A stretch of 64,000 nucleotides of DNA from M0103 sp964577845 (GCA_964577845.1 CAZOAH010000001.1:496001-560000); one strand, 5' to 3'. Positions 17,052 through 26,053 are shown, numbered from the stretch's first letter. Made by a program: numbers and translations. Notes: generated by a model not told the origin, from the sequence alone.

Positions 17052-18482
17052 ATGGAAAATAAAATAATTGATGAAAGTGTTCAAGGAACAGCAACAATTC
17101 TGAGCACAGCCGATAATAATTCCATTGGCACGAAAAAACTTTATGTTGAGAGCTATGGATGTCAAATGAATTTCTCGGACAGCGAAGTCGTTGCATCGAT
17201 AATGCATGAAAATGGTTATTCCACAACTCGAGATATTGATGAGGCAGATGTGGTATTAATTAATACTTGTTCAATTCGAGAGAATGCTGAAACAAGGGTT
17301 CGTAATCGATTGACTGAGTTTAAGTCGAAAAAGTCAAAAAAACCTGATTTGGTTATCGGGATATTAGGTTGTATGGCGGAGCGTTTAAAAAAATCCTTAT
17401 TGGAAGAGGAAAAGCTCGTTGATTTGGTTGCTGGTCCTGATGCATACAGGGATCTACCAAATTTAGTTGACGAGGTTGGTACGGGTCAAAAAGCAGTTAA
17501 TGTTTTACTATCAAGAGATGAAACTTATGCAGATATTTCTCCAATACGCCTTGACCAAGGGGGTATTTCGGCTTTTGTGACCATCATGCGTGGTTGTGAC
17601 AATATGTGTTCGTTTTGTGTTGTTCCATTTACTAGGGGGCGAGAGCGGTCAAGAGACCCTGAGACAATTGTAAATGAGTGCAGAGATTTGTTTGAAAAAG
17701 GATATCGTGAAGTAACGCTTTTAGGGCAAAATGTTGATAGTTATCGTTGGAATTTGAGTTCAAAAGGAGAAATTAAAGATGAGAATCAACCTACCGTCAA
17801 CTTCGCACAATTAATGGAAAAGGTTGCAAATGTATCTCCTGATTTACGTATTCGATTTTCTACCTCTCATCCAAAAGATATGACAAATGAAGTATTGGAA
17901 ATGATGGCAAAATATGAAAACATTTGCTCATACATCCATTTACCAGTTCAATCAGGCAGTACTTCTGTTTTGGATAGAATGAATAGATCGTATACCCGGG
18001 AGTGGTATCTTGAGAGAATTGATGCAATAAGACGATTGGTTCCAGATTGCGCAATTTCAACAGACATTATTACTGGGTTTTGTGGTGAAACAGAGAATGA
18101 GCATGCCGAAACCTTGTCACTTATGGATGAAGTTCAATTTGATTTCGCTTACATGTTCAAATATTCAGAACGGCCAAAGACTTTGGCAGAAAGACGATTT
18201 GAGGATGATGTTACTGAGGAAATAAAAAGCAGAAGATTGAATGAAATTATTGATAAGCAGTTACAGTTTTCACTTAAATCGAATCAAAAACAAATCGGTC
18301 AAATCCAAAAAATTCTTGTAGAAGGAAAATCAAAAAGATCTGAAGAATTTTTGTTCGGAAGAAATAGTAGAAATGCAGTTGTTGTTTTTCCTAAGGAAAA
18401 TGTACAAAAAGGTAATTATGTTTACGTAAAAATTGAAGATTGCACTTCTGCTACCTTGATGGGAAAGATCGTTCAAAAATGA
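17052..18482 (+). CDS. miaB: tRNA-2-methylthio-N6-dimethylallyladenosine synthase
   Basis: 476 residues. MiaB adds a methylthio group to i6A37 of tRNAs. It has the N-terminal UPF0004 domain with Cys37, Cys73 and Cys107 for one cluster, the radical-SAM C-x3-C-x2-C at 182, 186 and 189 (R-G-C-D-N-M-C-S-F-C), and a C-terminal TRAM domain (I-L-V-E-G-K-S-K-R-S). The 30-residue extension before the first domain is of low complexity. First gene of a tight operon: 8 bases to the sigma54 activator, then lptE, the TPR-like gene and secG. Confidence 0.96.
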   Translation: MENKIIDESVQGTATILSTADNNSIGTKKLYVESYGCQMNFSDSEVVASIMHENGYSTTRDIDEADVVLINTCSIRENAETRVRNRLTEFKSKKSKKPDLVIGILGCMAERLKKSLLEEEKLVDLVAGPDAYRDLPNLVDEVGTGQKAVNVLLSRDETYADISPIRLDQGGISAFVTIMRGCDNMCSFCVVPFTRGRERSRDPETIVNECRDLFEKGYREVTLLGQNVDSYRWNLSSKGEIKDENQPTVNFAQLMEKVANVSPDLRIRFSTSHPKDMTNEVLEMMAKYENICSYIHLPVQSGSTSVLDRMNRSYTREWYLERIDAIRRLVPDCAISTDIITGFCGETENEHAETLSLMDEVQFDFAYMFKYSERPKTLAERRFEDDVTEEIKSRRLNEIIDKQLQFSLKSNQKQIGQIQKILVEGKSKRSEEFLFGRNSRNAVVVFPKENVQKGNYVYVKIEDCTSATLMGKIVQK

Positions 18483-18490
18483 ACTGAATC

Positions 18491-19735
18491 ATGAATGTTC
18501 AACAAGTAAAACAACGATTTGGTATTATCGGAAATGCTCCCGGTTTGAATCGCGCTTTGGAGGTTGCCATTCAAGTTGCTCCAACAGACATCTCAGTTCT
18601 GGTGACTGGAGAAAGTGGCACAGGTAAAGAAATTATTCCTCAGGTTATACATCAGTTAAGCCCGCGTAAGCACAGTGAATACATTGCCGTAAATTGTGGA
18701 GCCATACCAGAGGGAACCATAGACTCTGAGCTATTCGGACACGAAAAGGGTTCATTTACTGGTGCACACGGAAGTCGGCAAGGATATTTTGAAGTTGCAA
18801 ATGGAGGTACAATTTTTTTAGATGAAGTTGCTGAACTTCCCATGTCAACACAAGTAAGATTGTTGAGAGTTTTAGAAACTGGAGAATTTATTAAGGTTGG
18901 TGCATCAAAAGTAATTAAAACCAACGTTCGGGTTGTAGCCGCGACGAATGAGAATATGCAAAAGGCTATAAATTCTGGGAAATTTCGCGAAGATTTATTT
19001 TACAGATTAAGTACTGTACCAATTCATTTACCGGCATTACGCAACAGGAAAGAAGACATTCATTTGATATTCCGAAAATTTGCCCATGATTTCGCAGAAA
19101 AATATCGCATGCCAGGAATTAAATTGAAAGACGATGCTATTGACTTTTTAATTTCATATAATTGGCCTGGAAACATTAGGCAACTCAGAAATTTGGTAGA
19201 ACAACTTTCAGTAATTGAAACAGAAAGGGATCTAGATTTACTCACAATAAGACAGTATCTTCCTGAAAATGAAGAACAGATTCCAATTAAAATTAATTCC
19301 GAAACTGGGACTGAAAATTTTTCAGAGCGAGAAATAATGTATAAGTTTCTTTTCGATATGAAAAAAGACTTAACAGAACTAAAAAAATTGGTTCTTGAAA
19401 TGATTAGACAAAATGGAAATTTACACTTGAGTTCTGATCAAACCGCTGTAATCAATAGGATTCATCAAGAATTGAATGCTCCAATTGGGACTACAAGGGT
19501 ATTGCCTTCGGCATCAGAAAACATTTCACCAGTTTCCATAATAAATCCTGGTGCTGACGATTTTGAAATACATGAGGAAATTGAAGAATCCTTATCTTTG
19601 GAGGATCGGGAAAAAGAACTCATTCAGAAAGCCTTGGAGAAACATAAAGGGAAACGAAAATATGCTGCACAAGAACTTGGAATATCAGAAAGAACTTTAT
19701 ATCGAAAAATTAAAGAATTCAATTTACTTGACTGA
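18491..19735 (+). CDS. Sigma54-dependent transcription activator without sensor domain
   Basis: 414 residues. The AAA+ domain starts almost at the N terminus: Walker A G-E-S-G-T-G-K-E at 40-47, the sigma54-contact loop G-S-F-T-G-A at 87-92 (usual GAFTGA), Walker B G-G-T-I-F-L-D-E at 105-112, and R-E-D-L-F-Y-R-L. The last 35 residues are a Fis-type helix-turn-helix (A-A-Q-E-L-G-I-S-E-R-T-L-Y-R-K-I-K). Between them (about 255-370) is a linker with no domain I recognise. There is no receiver, GAF or PAS domain, so activity must be set by level, by a partner or through the linker. It is conserved between miaB and lptE in Bacteroidota as far as I recall. Confidence 0.92.
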   Translation: MNVQQVKQRFGIIGNAPGLNRALEVAIQVAPTDISVLVTGESGTGKEIIPQVIHQLSPRKHSEYIAVNCGAIPEGTIDSELFGHEKGSFTGAHGSRQGYFEVANGGTIFLDEVAELPMSTQVRLLRVLETGEFIKVGASKVIKTNVRVVAATNENMQKAINSGKFREDLFYRLSTVPIHLPALRNRKEDIHLIFRKFAHDFAEKYRMPGIKLKDDAIDFLISYNWPGNIRQLRNLVEQLSVIETERDLDLLTIRQYLPENEEQIPIKINSETGTENFSEREIMYKFLFDMKKDLTELKKLVLEMIRQNGNLHLSSDQTAVINRIHQELNAPIGTTRVLPSASENISPVSIINPGADDFEIHEEIEESLSLEDREKELIQKALEKHKGKRKYAAQELGISERTLYRKIKEFNLLD

Positions 19736-20250
19736 TGCGCATTAACCTTTTTTTTATTGGAGGTTTGTGTCTACTGATATCCTCATGTTGGCCTTCGAGT
19801 ATTTCGCTTATTGATAGTGGAGGAATGCCTGAAGAATGGAAAACATTCACATTAAAAACCCTTGAAAATAAAGCGCCAAATACCCCTTTAAGTTATGCCG
19901 CACTTTTATCTGAAAAGACTAAGGATGCCATTCAGAACAATACAAGGTTGATGTTGAATCCTATAAGTGGTGCAGGTGAATTATCAATTGAAGGAATAAT
20001 TACGAATTACCAAATCGTACCTGTAGCGCTTCAAGAAGGAGATAATTCTCAAAAAAACAGATTAAGTGTGAGTGTTGAATTTTCTATATTTGTTTCATTG
20101 CCGAAAGAGGATAAAATAACTTTAACCTCAACACGCTTCGTTGATTATGATTCTTCTACAGATTTGGCAAATGCGGAAAATGAATTACTGGAAGAAATAA
20201 ATAAACAAATAACCCAAGATTTGGTAAATAAGTTAATGTCTAATTGGTAA
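19735..20250 (+). CDS. lptE: LPS-assembly lipoprotein LptE
   Basis: 171 residues. Lipoprotein signal with Cys18 (L-L-I-S-S-C-W). The body (L-K-T-L-E-N-K-A-P, F-V-D-Y-D-S-S, then E-I-N-K-Q-I-T-Q-D-L-V-N-K-L near the end) fits the Bacteroidota LptE family, the plug of the LptD channel that puts LPS into the outer leaflet. The ATG overlaps the stop of the preceding gene in TGATG, and its own stop overlaps the next start in TAATG, so translation is coupled on both sides. lptD is not in the window. Confidence 0.85.
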   Translation: MRINLFFIGGLCLLISSCWPSSISLIDSGGMPEEWKTFTLKTLENKAPNTPLSYAALLSEKTKDAIQNNTRLMLNPISGAGELSIEGIITNYQIVPVALQEGDNSQKNRLSVSVEFSIFVSLPKEDKITLTSTRFVDYDSSTDLANAENELLEEINKQITQDLVNKLMSNW

Positions 20251-21350
20251 TGTTAAATCTCCAGGAAATAGCTTTGTTAATTGATGGTGGTTATTCAATA
20301 GAAAAACACCAAATGGATGAACTTTTCGAAATGAAAACCAAATATCCATACGCGCAACTGTTCCCGATATTGTATCTAAAGTCTTTAGCTGAATTAAACG
20401 ATATTCGTTTTGATGAGGCCTTAGAAAGTAATGCTTATTTGATTTCTGACAGAACCAGACTGTATGAATTTATTAATGAAAGTAAAATATCCCATTTTTT
20501 AAATCCCCCCCCCCTGAAAGATGAGATAGGGTTCGCAAATGGCGGAGAGAGTGAATTCACCAATGTCGCTGAGAGTGGGATTGAGATCGATATTGGGAGT
20601 GAAAGTGATTATGAGAGGGCGGATTTAAGCGTTGAAGATCGCCAAGGGGTAATTGTTCTGCCTGAATTAGATAATATTAATGACTTTGAAGATGAATTAG
20701 ATGGGGTTGTAATACCTCTTGAGATAAGTTCATTCGAGAAAAGTGCAGAAAAAATTATTCAAGAAAAAAGAGAATTTGAATCTATAGATCCAAAGGTTGA
20801 AGAAAATGGACTGAATTCTGATAAACAGATTGAATTTCATGAAGAATCAAATAATGATTTAGACTTTTTAGAAAAAGAAATTATTGCGCATGCCATTTCA
20901 GCAAATTATAATTTGGATCATTTAGATGAGAATTATTCAGTTGGGCGTAAAGATTGCGATTCCGAAGGAAATCCTCCAGTAAAAAAATCATTTTTATCGT
21001 GGCTACAATCCAATAATGAAGGCCAAATTAATGTCAAAGGTGAAAAGGAGCGTGTTCAAGAAATTTTGAACAAATTTATCACTGAGGAGCCCAAGGTTGA
21101 AATCGAAAAAAAGAAAGTCGAAATTACAGAGCCAAAGAAAAAAGATTTTTTTTCACCTACAAAGCAAGCCAAAGAAAGTTTGAGCGAAGAAGTAATGCCA
21201 GTAAGCGAAACTTTAGCGAAAATTTATACAATTCAGGGTAATTTTCCCAAAGCAATTTATTCTTATGAGCAATTAATGTTGATTTATCCAGAAAAAAAAG
21301 TTTTCTTTGCATCCCGAATTGAAGAATTAAAGAAAAAATTAAATAATTAA
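20250..21350 (+). CDS. Acidic TPR-like protein of unknown function with a C10 tract
   Basis: 366 residues from the ATG that overlaps the lptE stop (TAATG). Residues 1-85 form a helical N-terminal domain; then comes a long acidic, probably disordered stretch (about 90-290), and the end (V-S-E-T-L-A-K-I-Y-T-I-Q-G-N-F-P-K-A-I-Y-) reads as a single TPR-like hairpin. Residues 86-88 (PPP) are encoded by a run of ten C. Losing one C gives TGA directly after the tract, and gaining one gives TGA four codons on. I do not recognise a function; a conserved place between lptE and secG suggests envelope work. secG starts 3 bases downstream. Confidence 0.8.
   Translation: MLNLQEIALLIDGGYSIEKHQMDELFEMKTKYPYAQLFPILYLKSLAELNDIRFDEALESNAYLISDRTRLYEFINESKISHFLNPPPLKDEIGFANGGESEFTNVAESGIEIDIGSESDYERADLSVEDRQGVIVLPELDNINDFEDELDGVVIPLEISSFEKSAEKIIQEKREFESIDPKVEENGLNSDKQIEFHEESNNDLDFLEKEIIAHAISANYNLDHLDENYSVGRKDCDSEGNPPVKKSFLSWLQSNNEGQINVKGEKERVQEILNKFITEEPKVEIEKKKVEITEPKKKDFFSPTKQAKESLSEEVMPVSETLAKIYTIQGNFPKAIYSYEQLMLIYPEKKVFFASRIEELKKKLNN
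20505..20514 (+). repeat. C10 homopolymer inside a coding region
   Basis: Ten consecutive C in an AT-rich gene, directly after AAAT. In the present length the gene reads through; with 9, 8 or 11 C the reading frame meets TGA at once or within a few codons. Confidence 0.95.
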
Positions 21351-21353
21351 ACG

Positions 21354-21689
21354 ATGGACTTTATTTTAACATCTATTATTATTCTGGCAGCAGTCCTATT
21401 GGTTCTAGTAGTTTACGTTCAAAATCCAAAAGGTGGTGGATTGAGCTCAGATTTCGGTTCAGCGCAACAAATTGGTGGTGTTAAAAAAACCAATGACTTT
21501 ATTGACAAAGCTACATGGACTCTGGCTGGAATCATCATGGTGGTCAGCGTTGTATTGACAATTAGATCTCCAAAATCGCCTGAACAATTACAACAAGAGG
21601 CAGCTGAGGAGAATCAAGCACAAACCGAACAAAATGACGGCGGAAAAGGACAAGGTCAAAAACAACCACAAGGTAGAGCGCCTCAATAG
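21354..21689 (+). CDS. secG: Protein-export membrane protein SecG
   Basis: 111 residues. Two membrane helices (about 3-22 and 54-72) around the conserved loop Q-N-P-K-G-G-G-L-S-S-x-F-G, then a hydrophilic Gln/Glu/Gly-rich tail of about 40 residues, as usual in Bacteroidota. SecG supports SecYE during protein export. Last gene of the miaB operon; a strong hairpin terminator follows. Confidence 0.95.
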   Translation: MDFILTSIIILAAVLLVLVVYVQNPKGGGLSSDFGSAQQIGGVKKTNDFIDKATWTLAGIIMVVSVVLTIRSPKSPEQLQQEAAEENQAQTEQNDGGKGQGQKQPQGRAPQ

Positions 21690-21711
21690 TTTGAAAAATA
21701 CTTTATTTATT

Positions 21712-21745
21712 AATGTCAGTATGTCAGCGTACTGACATTTTTTTT
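21712..21745 (+). terminator. Intrinsic terminator after secG
   Basis: AATGTCAGTA (21712-21721) pairs perfectly with TACTGACATT (21730-21739) across 8 bases, and the stem runs into eight T. It separates the miaB-secG operon from groES. Confidence 0.9.
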
Positions 21746-21762
21746 GTCAAAAAAATGAAATA

Positions 21763-21793
21763 TTGTCCCAAATAAACCACTGGCATAATATTC
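21763..21793 (+). promoter_or_regulatory. Possible promoter of groES-groEL
   Basis: TTG at 21763, a 20-base spacer and TAATATTC at 21786-21793; the -7 box only partly matches TAnnTTTG. I see no CIRCE inverted repeat. A promoter is expected here because a terminator lies just upstream. Confidence 0.35.
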
Positions 21794-21829
21794 GACAATG
21801 GGGCAATGAATCAAAAAAATATAAGTAAT

Positions 21830-22105
21830 ATGTCAATTAAGTTTAAACCTTTGGCTGATAGGGTTCTTATCGAACCGGCGCCGGCAGAACAAAAAACAGC
21901 AAGTGGTATTATCATTCCTGACACAGCGAAAGAGAAGCCGTTAAAAGGCAAGATTGTAGCTGCAGGAATGGGTAAGAAAGATGAACCAATGACAGTAAAA
22001 GTTGGTGACGAGGTACTTTATGGGCAGTACTCTGGGACAGAAATTAAGTTGGATGGAACTTCCTACTTAATTATGCGTGAGTCTGATATTTACGGAATTT
22101 TTTAA
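21830..22105 (+). CDS. groES: Co-chaperonin GroES
   Basis: 91 residues, the normal length. F-K-P-L-A-D-R-V-L-I-E-P at the start, the mobile loop segment T-A-S-G-I-I-I-P, and the closing E-S-D-I-Y-G-I-F are typical. It caps the GroEL ring during folding. I chose the ATG at 21830 (MSIKFKPL); an in-frame ATG at 21806 adds eight residues unlike the family. groEL follows after 18 bases. Confidence 0.96.
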   Translation: MSIKFKPLADRVLIEPAPAEQKTASGIIIPDTAKEKPLKGKIVAAGMGKKDEPMTVKVGDEVLYGQYSGTEIKLDGTSYLIMRESDIYGIF

Positions 22106-22123
22106 TCTTTAATTTAAATTAAA

Positions 22124-23755
22124 ATGGCAAAAGAAATATTTTTTGACGTAGAGGCAAGAGACAAATTAAAAAAAGGTGTTGATGCATTGGCAAATGCAGT
22201 AAAGGTAACCTTAGGACCTAAAGGGCGCAATGTAGTTATTGGTAAAAAATTTGGAGCACCACACATAACAAAAGATGGTGTTACAGTGGCGAAAGAAATT
22301 GAGTTGAAAGACCCTATCGAAAATATGGGTGCTCAAATGGTAAAAGAAGTTGCGTCCAAAACTGCAGATATCGCAGGAGACGGAACTACTACTGCTACAG
22401 TACTTGCGCAAGCTATTATTAGTGCTGGTTTAAAGAATGTAGCAGCCGGAGCAAATCCAATGGACTTGAAGCGAGGTATAGATAAAGCTGTCCAAGAGGT
22501 AGTAAAAAATCTTCAAAAATTATCGAAGCAAGTTGGTAATGACAATGACAAAATCAAACAAATTGCTACTATCTCAGCAAACAATGATGAAACCATTGGA
22601 AAGCTGATTGCTGAAGCAATGAAAGTTGTTGGTAATGACGGTGTTATTACTGTTGAGGAAGCTAAAGGTACGGAGACCGAAGTAAAAACGGTTGAAGGAA
22701 TGCAATTCGACAGGGGTTATTTATCACCTTATTTTGTTACCAACACCGACAAAATGATCACTGAAATGGATAAACCATTGATTTTAATCTGTGAAAAGAA
22801 GATTTCTAACATGAAAGAACTACTTCCTGTATTAGAACCAGTTGTTCAAACGGGAAGAGGACTTTTGATTATCGCTGAAGATGTTGATGGAGAAGCACTT
22901 GCAACATTGGTAGTAAATCGTTTAAGAGGATCTTTGAAAATCGCTGCAGTTAAAGCGCCAGGATTTGGAGACAGAAGAAAAGCAATGTTGGAAGATATTG
23001 CAATTTTAACAGGAGGACAAGTAATCTCGGAAGAAAGGGGATTCACACTTGAAAACGCTACCTTAGACATGCTTGGAACAGCGGAAAAAATTGAAATTGA
23101 CAAAGACAATACAACCATTGTAAATGGTGGCGGTAAAAAAGCAGATATCCAAGCTAGAGTTGGTCAAATAAAGGCTCAAATTGAATCTACAACATCTGAT
23201 TACGATCGTGAGAAATTGCAAGAACGATTAGCTAAACTTGCTGGTGGCGTTGCAGTTTTATATGTAGGTGCTCCAACAGAAGTTGAGATGAAGGAGAAAA
23301 AAGACCGAGTAGACGATGCATTAGCAGCGACAAGAGCAGCCGTTGAAGAGGGAATCGTTCCTGGAGGTGGAGTTGCATTGATTCGTTCGATAGAATCACT
23401 CGAAAAACTAAAAGCAGAAAATGATGATGAATTGACAGGTATTCAAATAGTAAGAAGAGCTGCCGAGGAACCATTAAGACAGATTATCGCAAACGCTGGA
23501 GGAGAAGGAGCTGTTATTGTTCAAAAAGTTCGTGAAGGAAAAGATGATTTCGGTTACAACGCAAGAACAGAAACATTTGAAAAGCTTTATAAGGCTGGCG
23601 TAATAGACCCTACTAAGGTTACCAGAATTGCAGTAGAAAATGCAGCTTCTATAGCTTCTATGCTACTGACAACAGAATGTGTCATTGCAGATGAACCTGA
23701 AGAAAATGCACCTGCAATGGGAGGAATGCCTGGAGGTATGCCTGGAATGATGTAA
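22124..23755 (+). CDS. groEL: Chaperonin GroEL
   Basis: 543 residues. All family marks are present: K-V-T-L-G-P-K-G-R-N-V-V, D-G-T-T-T-A-T-V-L-A, the A-A-V-E-E-G-I-V-P-G-G-G-V-A block, and the Gly/Met tail G-G-M-P-G-G-M-P-G-M-M. It forms the folding chamber that works with GroES. Two hairpins follow its stop. Confidence 0.98.
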   Translation: MAKEIFFDVEARDKLKKGVDALANAVKVTLGPKGRNVVIGKKFGAPHITKDGVTVAKEIELKDPIENMGAQMVKEVASKTADIAGDGTTTATVLAQAIISAGLKNVAAGANPMDLKRGIDKAVQEVVKNLQKLSKQVGNDNDKIKQIATISANNDETIGKLIAEAMKVVGNDGVITVEEAKGTETEVKTVEGMQFDRGYLSPYFVTNTDKMITEMDKPLILICEKKISNMKELLPVLEPVVQTGRGLLIIAEDVDGEALATLVVNRLRGSLKIAAVKAPGFGDRRKAMLEDIAILTGGQVISEERGFTLENATLDMLGTAEKIEIDKDNTTIVNGGGKKADIQARVGQIKAQIESTTSDYDREKLQERLAKLAGGVAVLYVGAPTEVEMKEKKDRVDDALAATRAAVEEGIVPGGGVALIRSIESLEKLKAENDDELTGIQIVRRAAEEPLRQIIANAGGEGAVIVQKVREGKDDFGYNARTETFEKLYKAGVIDPTKVTRIAVENAASIASMLLTTECVIADEPEENAPAMGGMPGGMPGMM

Positions 23756-23773
23756 ATCTAAATTCAGCAATAC

Positions 23774-23800
23774 AGAATCCGTCATCAGGCGGATTCTTTC
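23774..23800 (+). terminator. Terminator after groEL
   Basis: AGAATCCG (23774-23781) pairs with CGGATTCT (23790-23797) across 8 bases and is followed by a short T-rich stretch. Confidence 0.65.
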
Positions 23801-23849
23801 TCGTTTCTTGTTTCCCGATTAGCTCGGATAATGAGAACGGCCATATATA

Positions 23850-23871
23850 AAAAGCTCCTACGGGAGCTTTT
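23850..23871. terminator. Bidirectional terminator between groEL and the rhodanese-thioredoxin gene
   Basis: AAAAGCTCC and GGAGCTTTT form a perfect 9-bp stem with a 4-base loop. T or A runs flank it so that it can work for both converging transcripts. Confidence 0.75.
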
Positions 23872-23877
23872 CAATTT

Positions 23878-24600
23878 CTATTGTAATTTATTGATTTCTA
23901 GTTTTAGTGTTTCCTTGTCCGTATACCCCTTATTGGTCCATTTCAATTCATTTTTCTTATAAATTTGAACCACAGGTAAGGCGCTTATTCCAAGTTCTTC
24001 GCTCAGTGTTCTATTTTGATCCACATCAATTCTTAGGACAAGCAATTTGTCTTTCATCTCCTCGCCTATGGCTTCCAATTCAGGTTTCATTTTCTTACAA
24101 GGCGCACACCATTCGGCATAAAAATCAACAAGTACGATTTTGTCAACATTTATAGATTCCTTAAAAGTTTCGATAGACATCCCTCCATTAGAAATCATGG
24201 CTTGCACTTCAGGTAATTTCTCCGCCCTCCATTTCATCATTCCTCCATTTAATTCATAAACATTTTTAAATCCTTCATCTCTCAAATAATCTGCAGCTGC
24301 AGCACTGCGACCTCCACTCAAACAATAGACAAAAACAGGAATATTTTTATCCAAAGTCGCTGCTTGGTCCTTGAATTCATATCCATTCCAATCCAAATTC
24401 AATGCACCATCTATTCTTCCACCAGAAAATTCACCTGGAGTTCTTACATCAACCAATTGGTTGGGAATTGTCATTTTTAGTTTTTCCTCAAAAGCTTTAG
24501 GGTCCAATACCTTGTTTTCATCTTCCACAGTTTGACCAATTGAACAAGAAACCATGTTGATCAACAATAGAGAAGAGGTAAATAAATTAAATAACTTCAT
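23878..24600 (-). CDS. Membrane-anchored rhodanese-thioredoxin fusion lipoprotein
   Basis: 240 residues from the ATG at 24600. Lipoprotein signal with Cys19 (I-N-M-V-S-C-S). A rhodanese domain (about 30-130) has D-V-R-T-P-G-E-F and the active loop C93-L-S-G-G-R. A thioredoxin domain (about 140-240) has W-C-A-P-C at 164-168 and the cis-Pro segment S-A-L-P-V-V. Both active sites are intact, so the protein could move sulfur or electrons in the periplasm. The ATG at 24654 adds 18 residues and spoils the signal, so I prefer 24600. No obvious partner adjoins it; physiological substrate unknown. Confidence 0.85.
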   Translation of the reverse strand: MKLFNLFTSSLLLINMVSCSIGQTVEDENKVLDPKAFEEKLKMTIPNQLVDVRTPGEFSGGRIDGALNLDWNGYEFKDQAATLDKNIPVFVYCLSGGRSAAAADYLRDEGFKNVYELNGGMMKWRAEKLPEVQAMISNGGMSIETFKESINVDKIVLVDFYAEWCAPCKKMKPELEAIGEEMKDKLLVLRIDVDQNRTLSEELGISALPVVQIYKKNELKWTNKGYTDKETLKLEINKLQ

Positions 24601-24692
24601 AAAATAATTTTTTTGAATAAAAATAGATGACAAGATTGAAAGTAAAAGAAACAAAAGTTACATAAATTATTGAAATTGATTGTGTTTAAAAT

Positions 24693-24715
24693 AAAAAAGG
24701 AGCCGAAGCTCCTTT
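24693..24715 (-). terminator. Terminator after ahcY with UUCG tetraloop
   Basis: On the minus strand AAAGGAGC, loop TTCG, GCTCCTTT and then a run of T: an 8-bp stem closed by the very stable C(UUCG)G tetraloop. Confidence 0.85.
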
Positions 24716-24739
24716 CTGAAAATATCAATAAAGATAATA

Positions 24740-26053
24740 TCAATACCTGTAATGTTCAGCTTTAAATGGACCTTGAACATCAACACCAATATATTCAGCT
24801 TGATCTTGAGATAACATTTCAAGTTCAACTCCTATTTTAGCGAGGTGAAGACGCGCAACTTTTTCATCAAGGTGTTTTGGCAGCATGTACACATCATTTT
24901 CATAATTTGCACTATTATGCCACAATTCCAATTGAGCTAATGTTTGATTTGTAAACGAATTGGACATAACGAAAGATGGGTGTCCAGTCGCACACCCTAG
25001 ATTAACCAATCTTCCTTCAGCAAGGATAATTATTTCATTACCATTAACGTTGTAAATATCTACTTGAGGTTTCACTGTGTATTTAGTTGCACCGTAATTT
25101 GAGTTCAACCAGGCCATATTGATTTCGTTATCAAAGTGACCGATATTGCAAACAATGGTTTTATCTTTCATTTTTTCAAAATGACGCCCTACAACGATAT
25201 CTTTATTACCTGTGGTAGTTACAACAATATCAGCCAAATGCACTACATTATCCAAACGCTTCACTTCAAAACCATCCATTGCAGCTTGTAAGGCACAAAT
25301 CGGATCAATTTCAGTAACAATAACCCTTGATCCTGCACCTCTCAAAGAAGCAGCAGAACCTTTACCTACATCCCCATAACCGCAAACGACAGCAACTTTT
25401 CCAGCCATCATTACATCTGTTGCGCGACGAATAGAATCAACGAGAGACTCTTTGCATCCGTATTTGTTATCAAACTTTGATTTTGTAACTGAGTCATTAA
25501 CATTGATAGCAGGCATAACGAGCGTACCATTTTTCTTTCTTTCGTAAAGACGATGCACACCGGTAGTGGTCTCTTCTGACAAACCTTTAATATCTTTGGT
25601 CAATTCAGGGAAACGGTCAAAAACCATATTGGTTAAATCACCACCATCATCCAAAATCATGTTAAGCGGTTTACCATCTTGAAATGCGAAAAGTGTTTGT
25701 TCAATACACCAGTCAAATTCTTCTTCGTTCATGCCTTTCCATGCAAATACTGGAATTCCCGCAGCGGCTATTGCAGCGGCAGCGTGGTCTTGAGTTGAAA
25801 AAATATTACAAGATGACCATGAAACTTCTGCTCCAAGATTAACCAATGTTTCAATCAAAACAGCAGTTTGAATCGTCATGTGCAAACAACCCGCTATACG
25901 AGCACCAGACAGAGGTTTTTTACCTGCGTATTCTTCTCTCAACGCCATTAAACCTGGCATTTCTGCCTCAGCTAATTTAATTTCTTTTCTTCCCCATTCA
26001 GCAAGGCTAATATCTTTTACTTTGTAAGATAATTTTTCTGTTGTATTACTCAT
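24740..26053 (-). CDS. ahcY: Adenosylhomocysteinase
   Basis: 437 residues. It splits S-adenosylhomocysteine to adenosine and homocysteine with bound NAD. Seen: S-S-C-N-I-F-S-T-Q-D-H-A-A-A-A near the start, the NAD loop G-Y-G-D-V-G-K-G-S-A at the middle, and the closing F-K-A-E-H-Y-R-Y, the canonical C terminus. A TATTTTTG box lies at 26090-26083, 29 bases before the start. The leader is too short for a SAH riboswitch. It stands alone between two terminators. Confidence 0.98.
   Translation of the reverse strand: MSNTTEKLSYKVKDISLAEWGRKEIKLAEAEMPGLMALREEYAGKKPLSGARIAGCLHMTIQTAVLIETLVNLGAEVSWSSCNIFSTQDHAAAAIAAAGIPVFAWKGMNEEEFDWCIEQTLFAFQDGKPLNMILDDGGDLTNMVFDRFPELTKDIKGLSEETTTGVHRLYERKKNGTLVMPAINVNDSVTKSKFDNKYGCKESLVDSIRRATDVMMAGKVAVVCGYGDVGKGSAASLRGAGSRVIVTEIDPICALQAAMDGFEVKRLDNVVHLADIVVTTTGNKDIVVGRHFEKMKDKTIVCNIGHFDNEINMAWLNSNYGATKYTVKPQVDIYNVNGNEIIILAEGRLVNLGCATGHPSFVMSNSFTNQTLAQLELWHNSANYENDVYMLPKHLDEKVARLHLAKIGVELEMLSQDQAEYIGVDVQGPFKAEHYRY

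Noticed and set aside
18491..19735. NtrC-type two-component response regulator
   Set aside because: There is no receiver domain before the AAA+ domain, and no histidine kinase gene adjoins.
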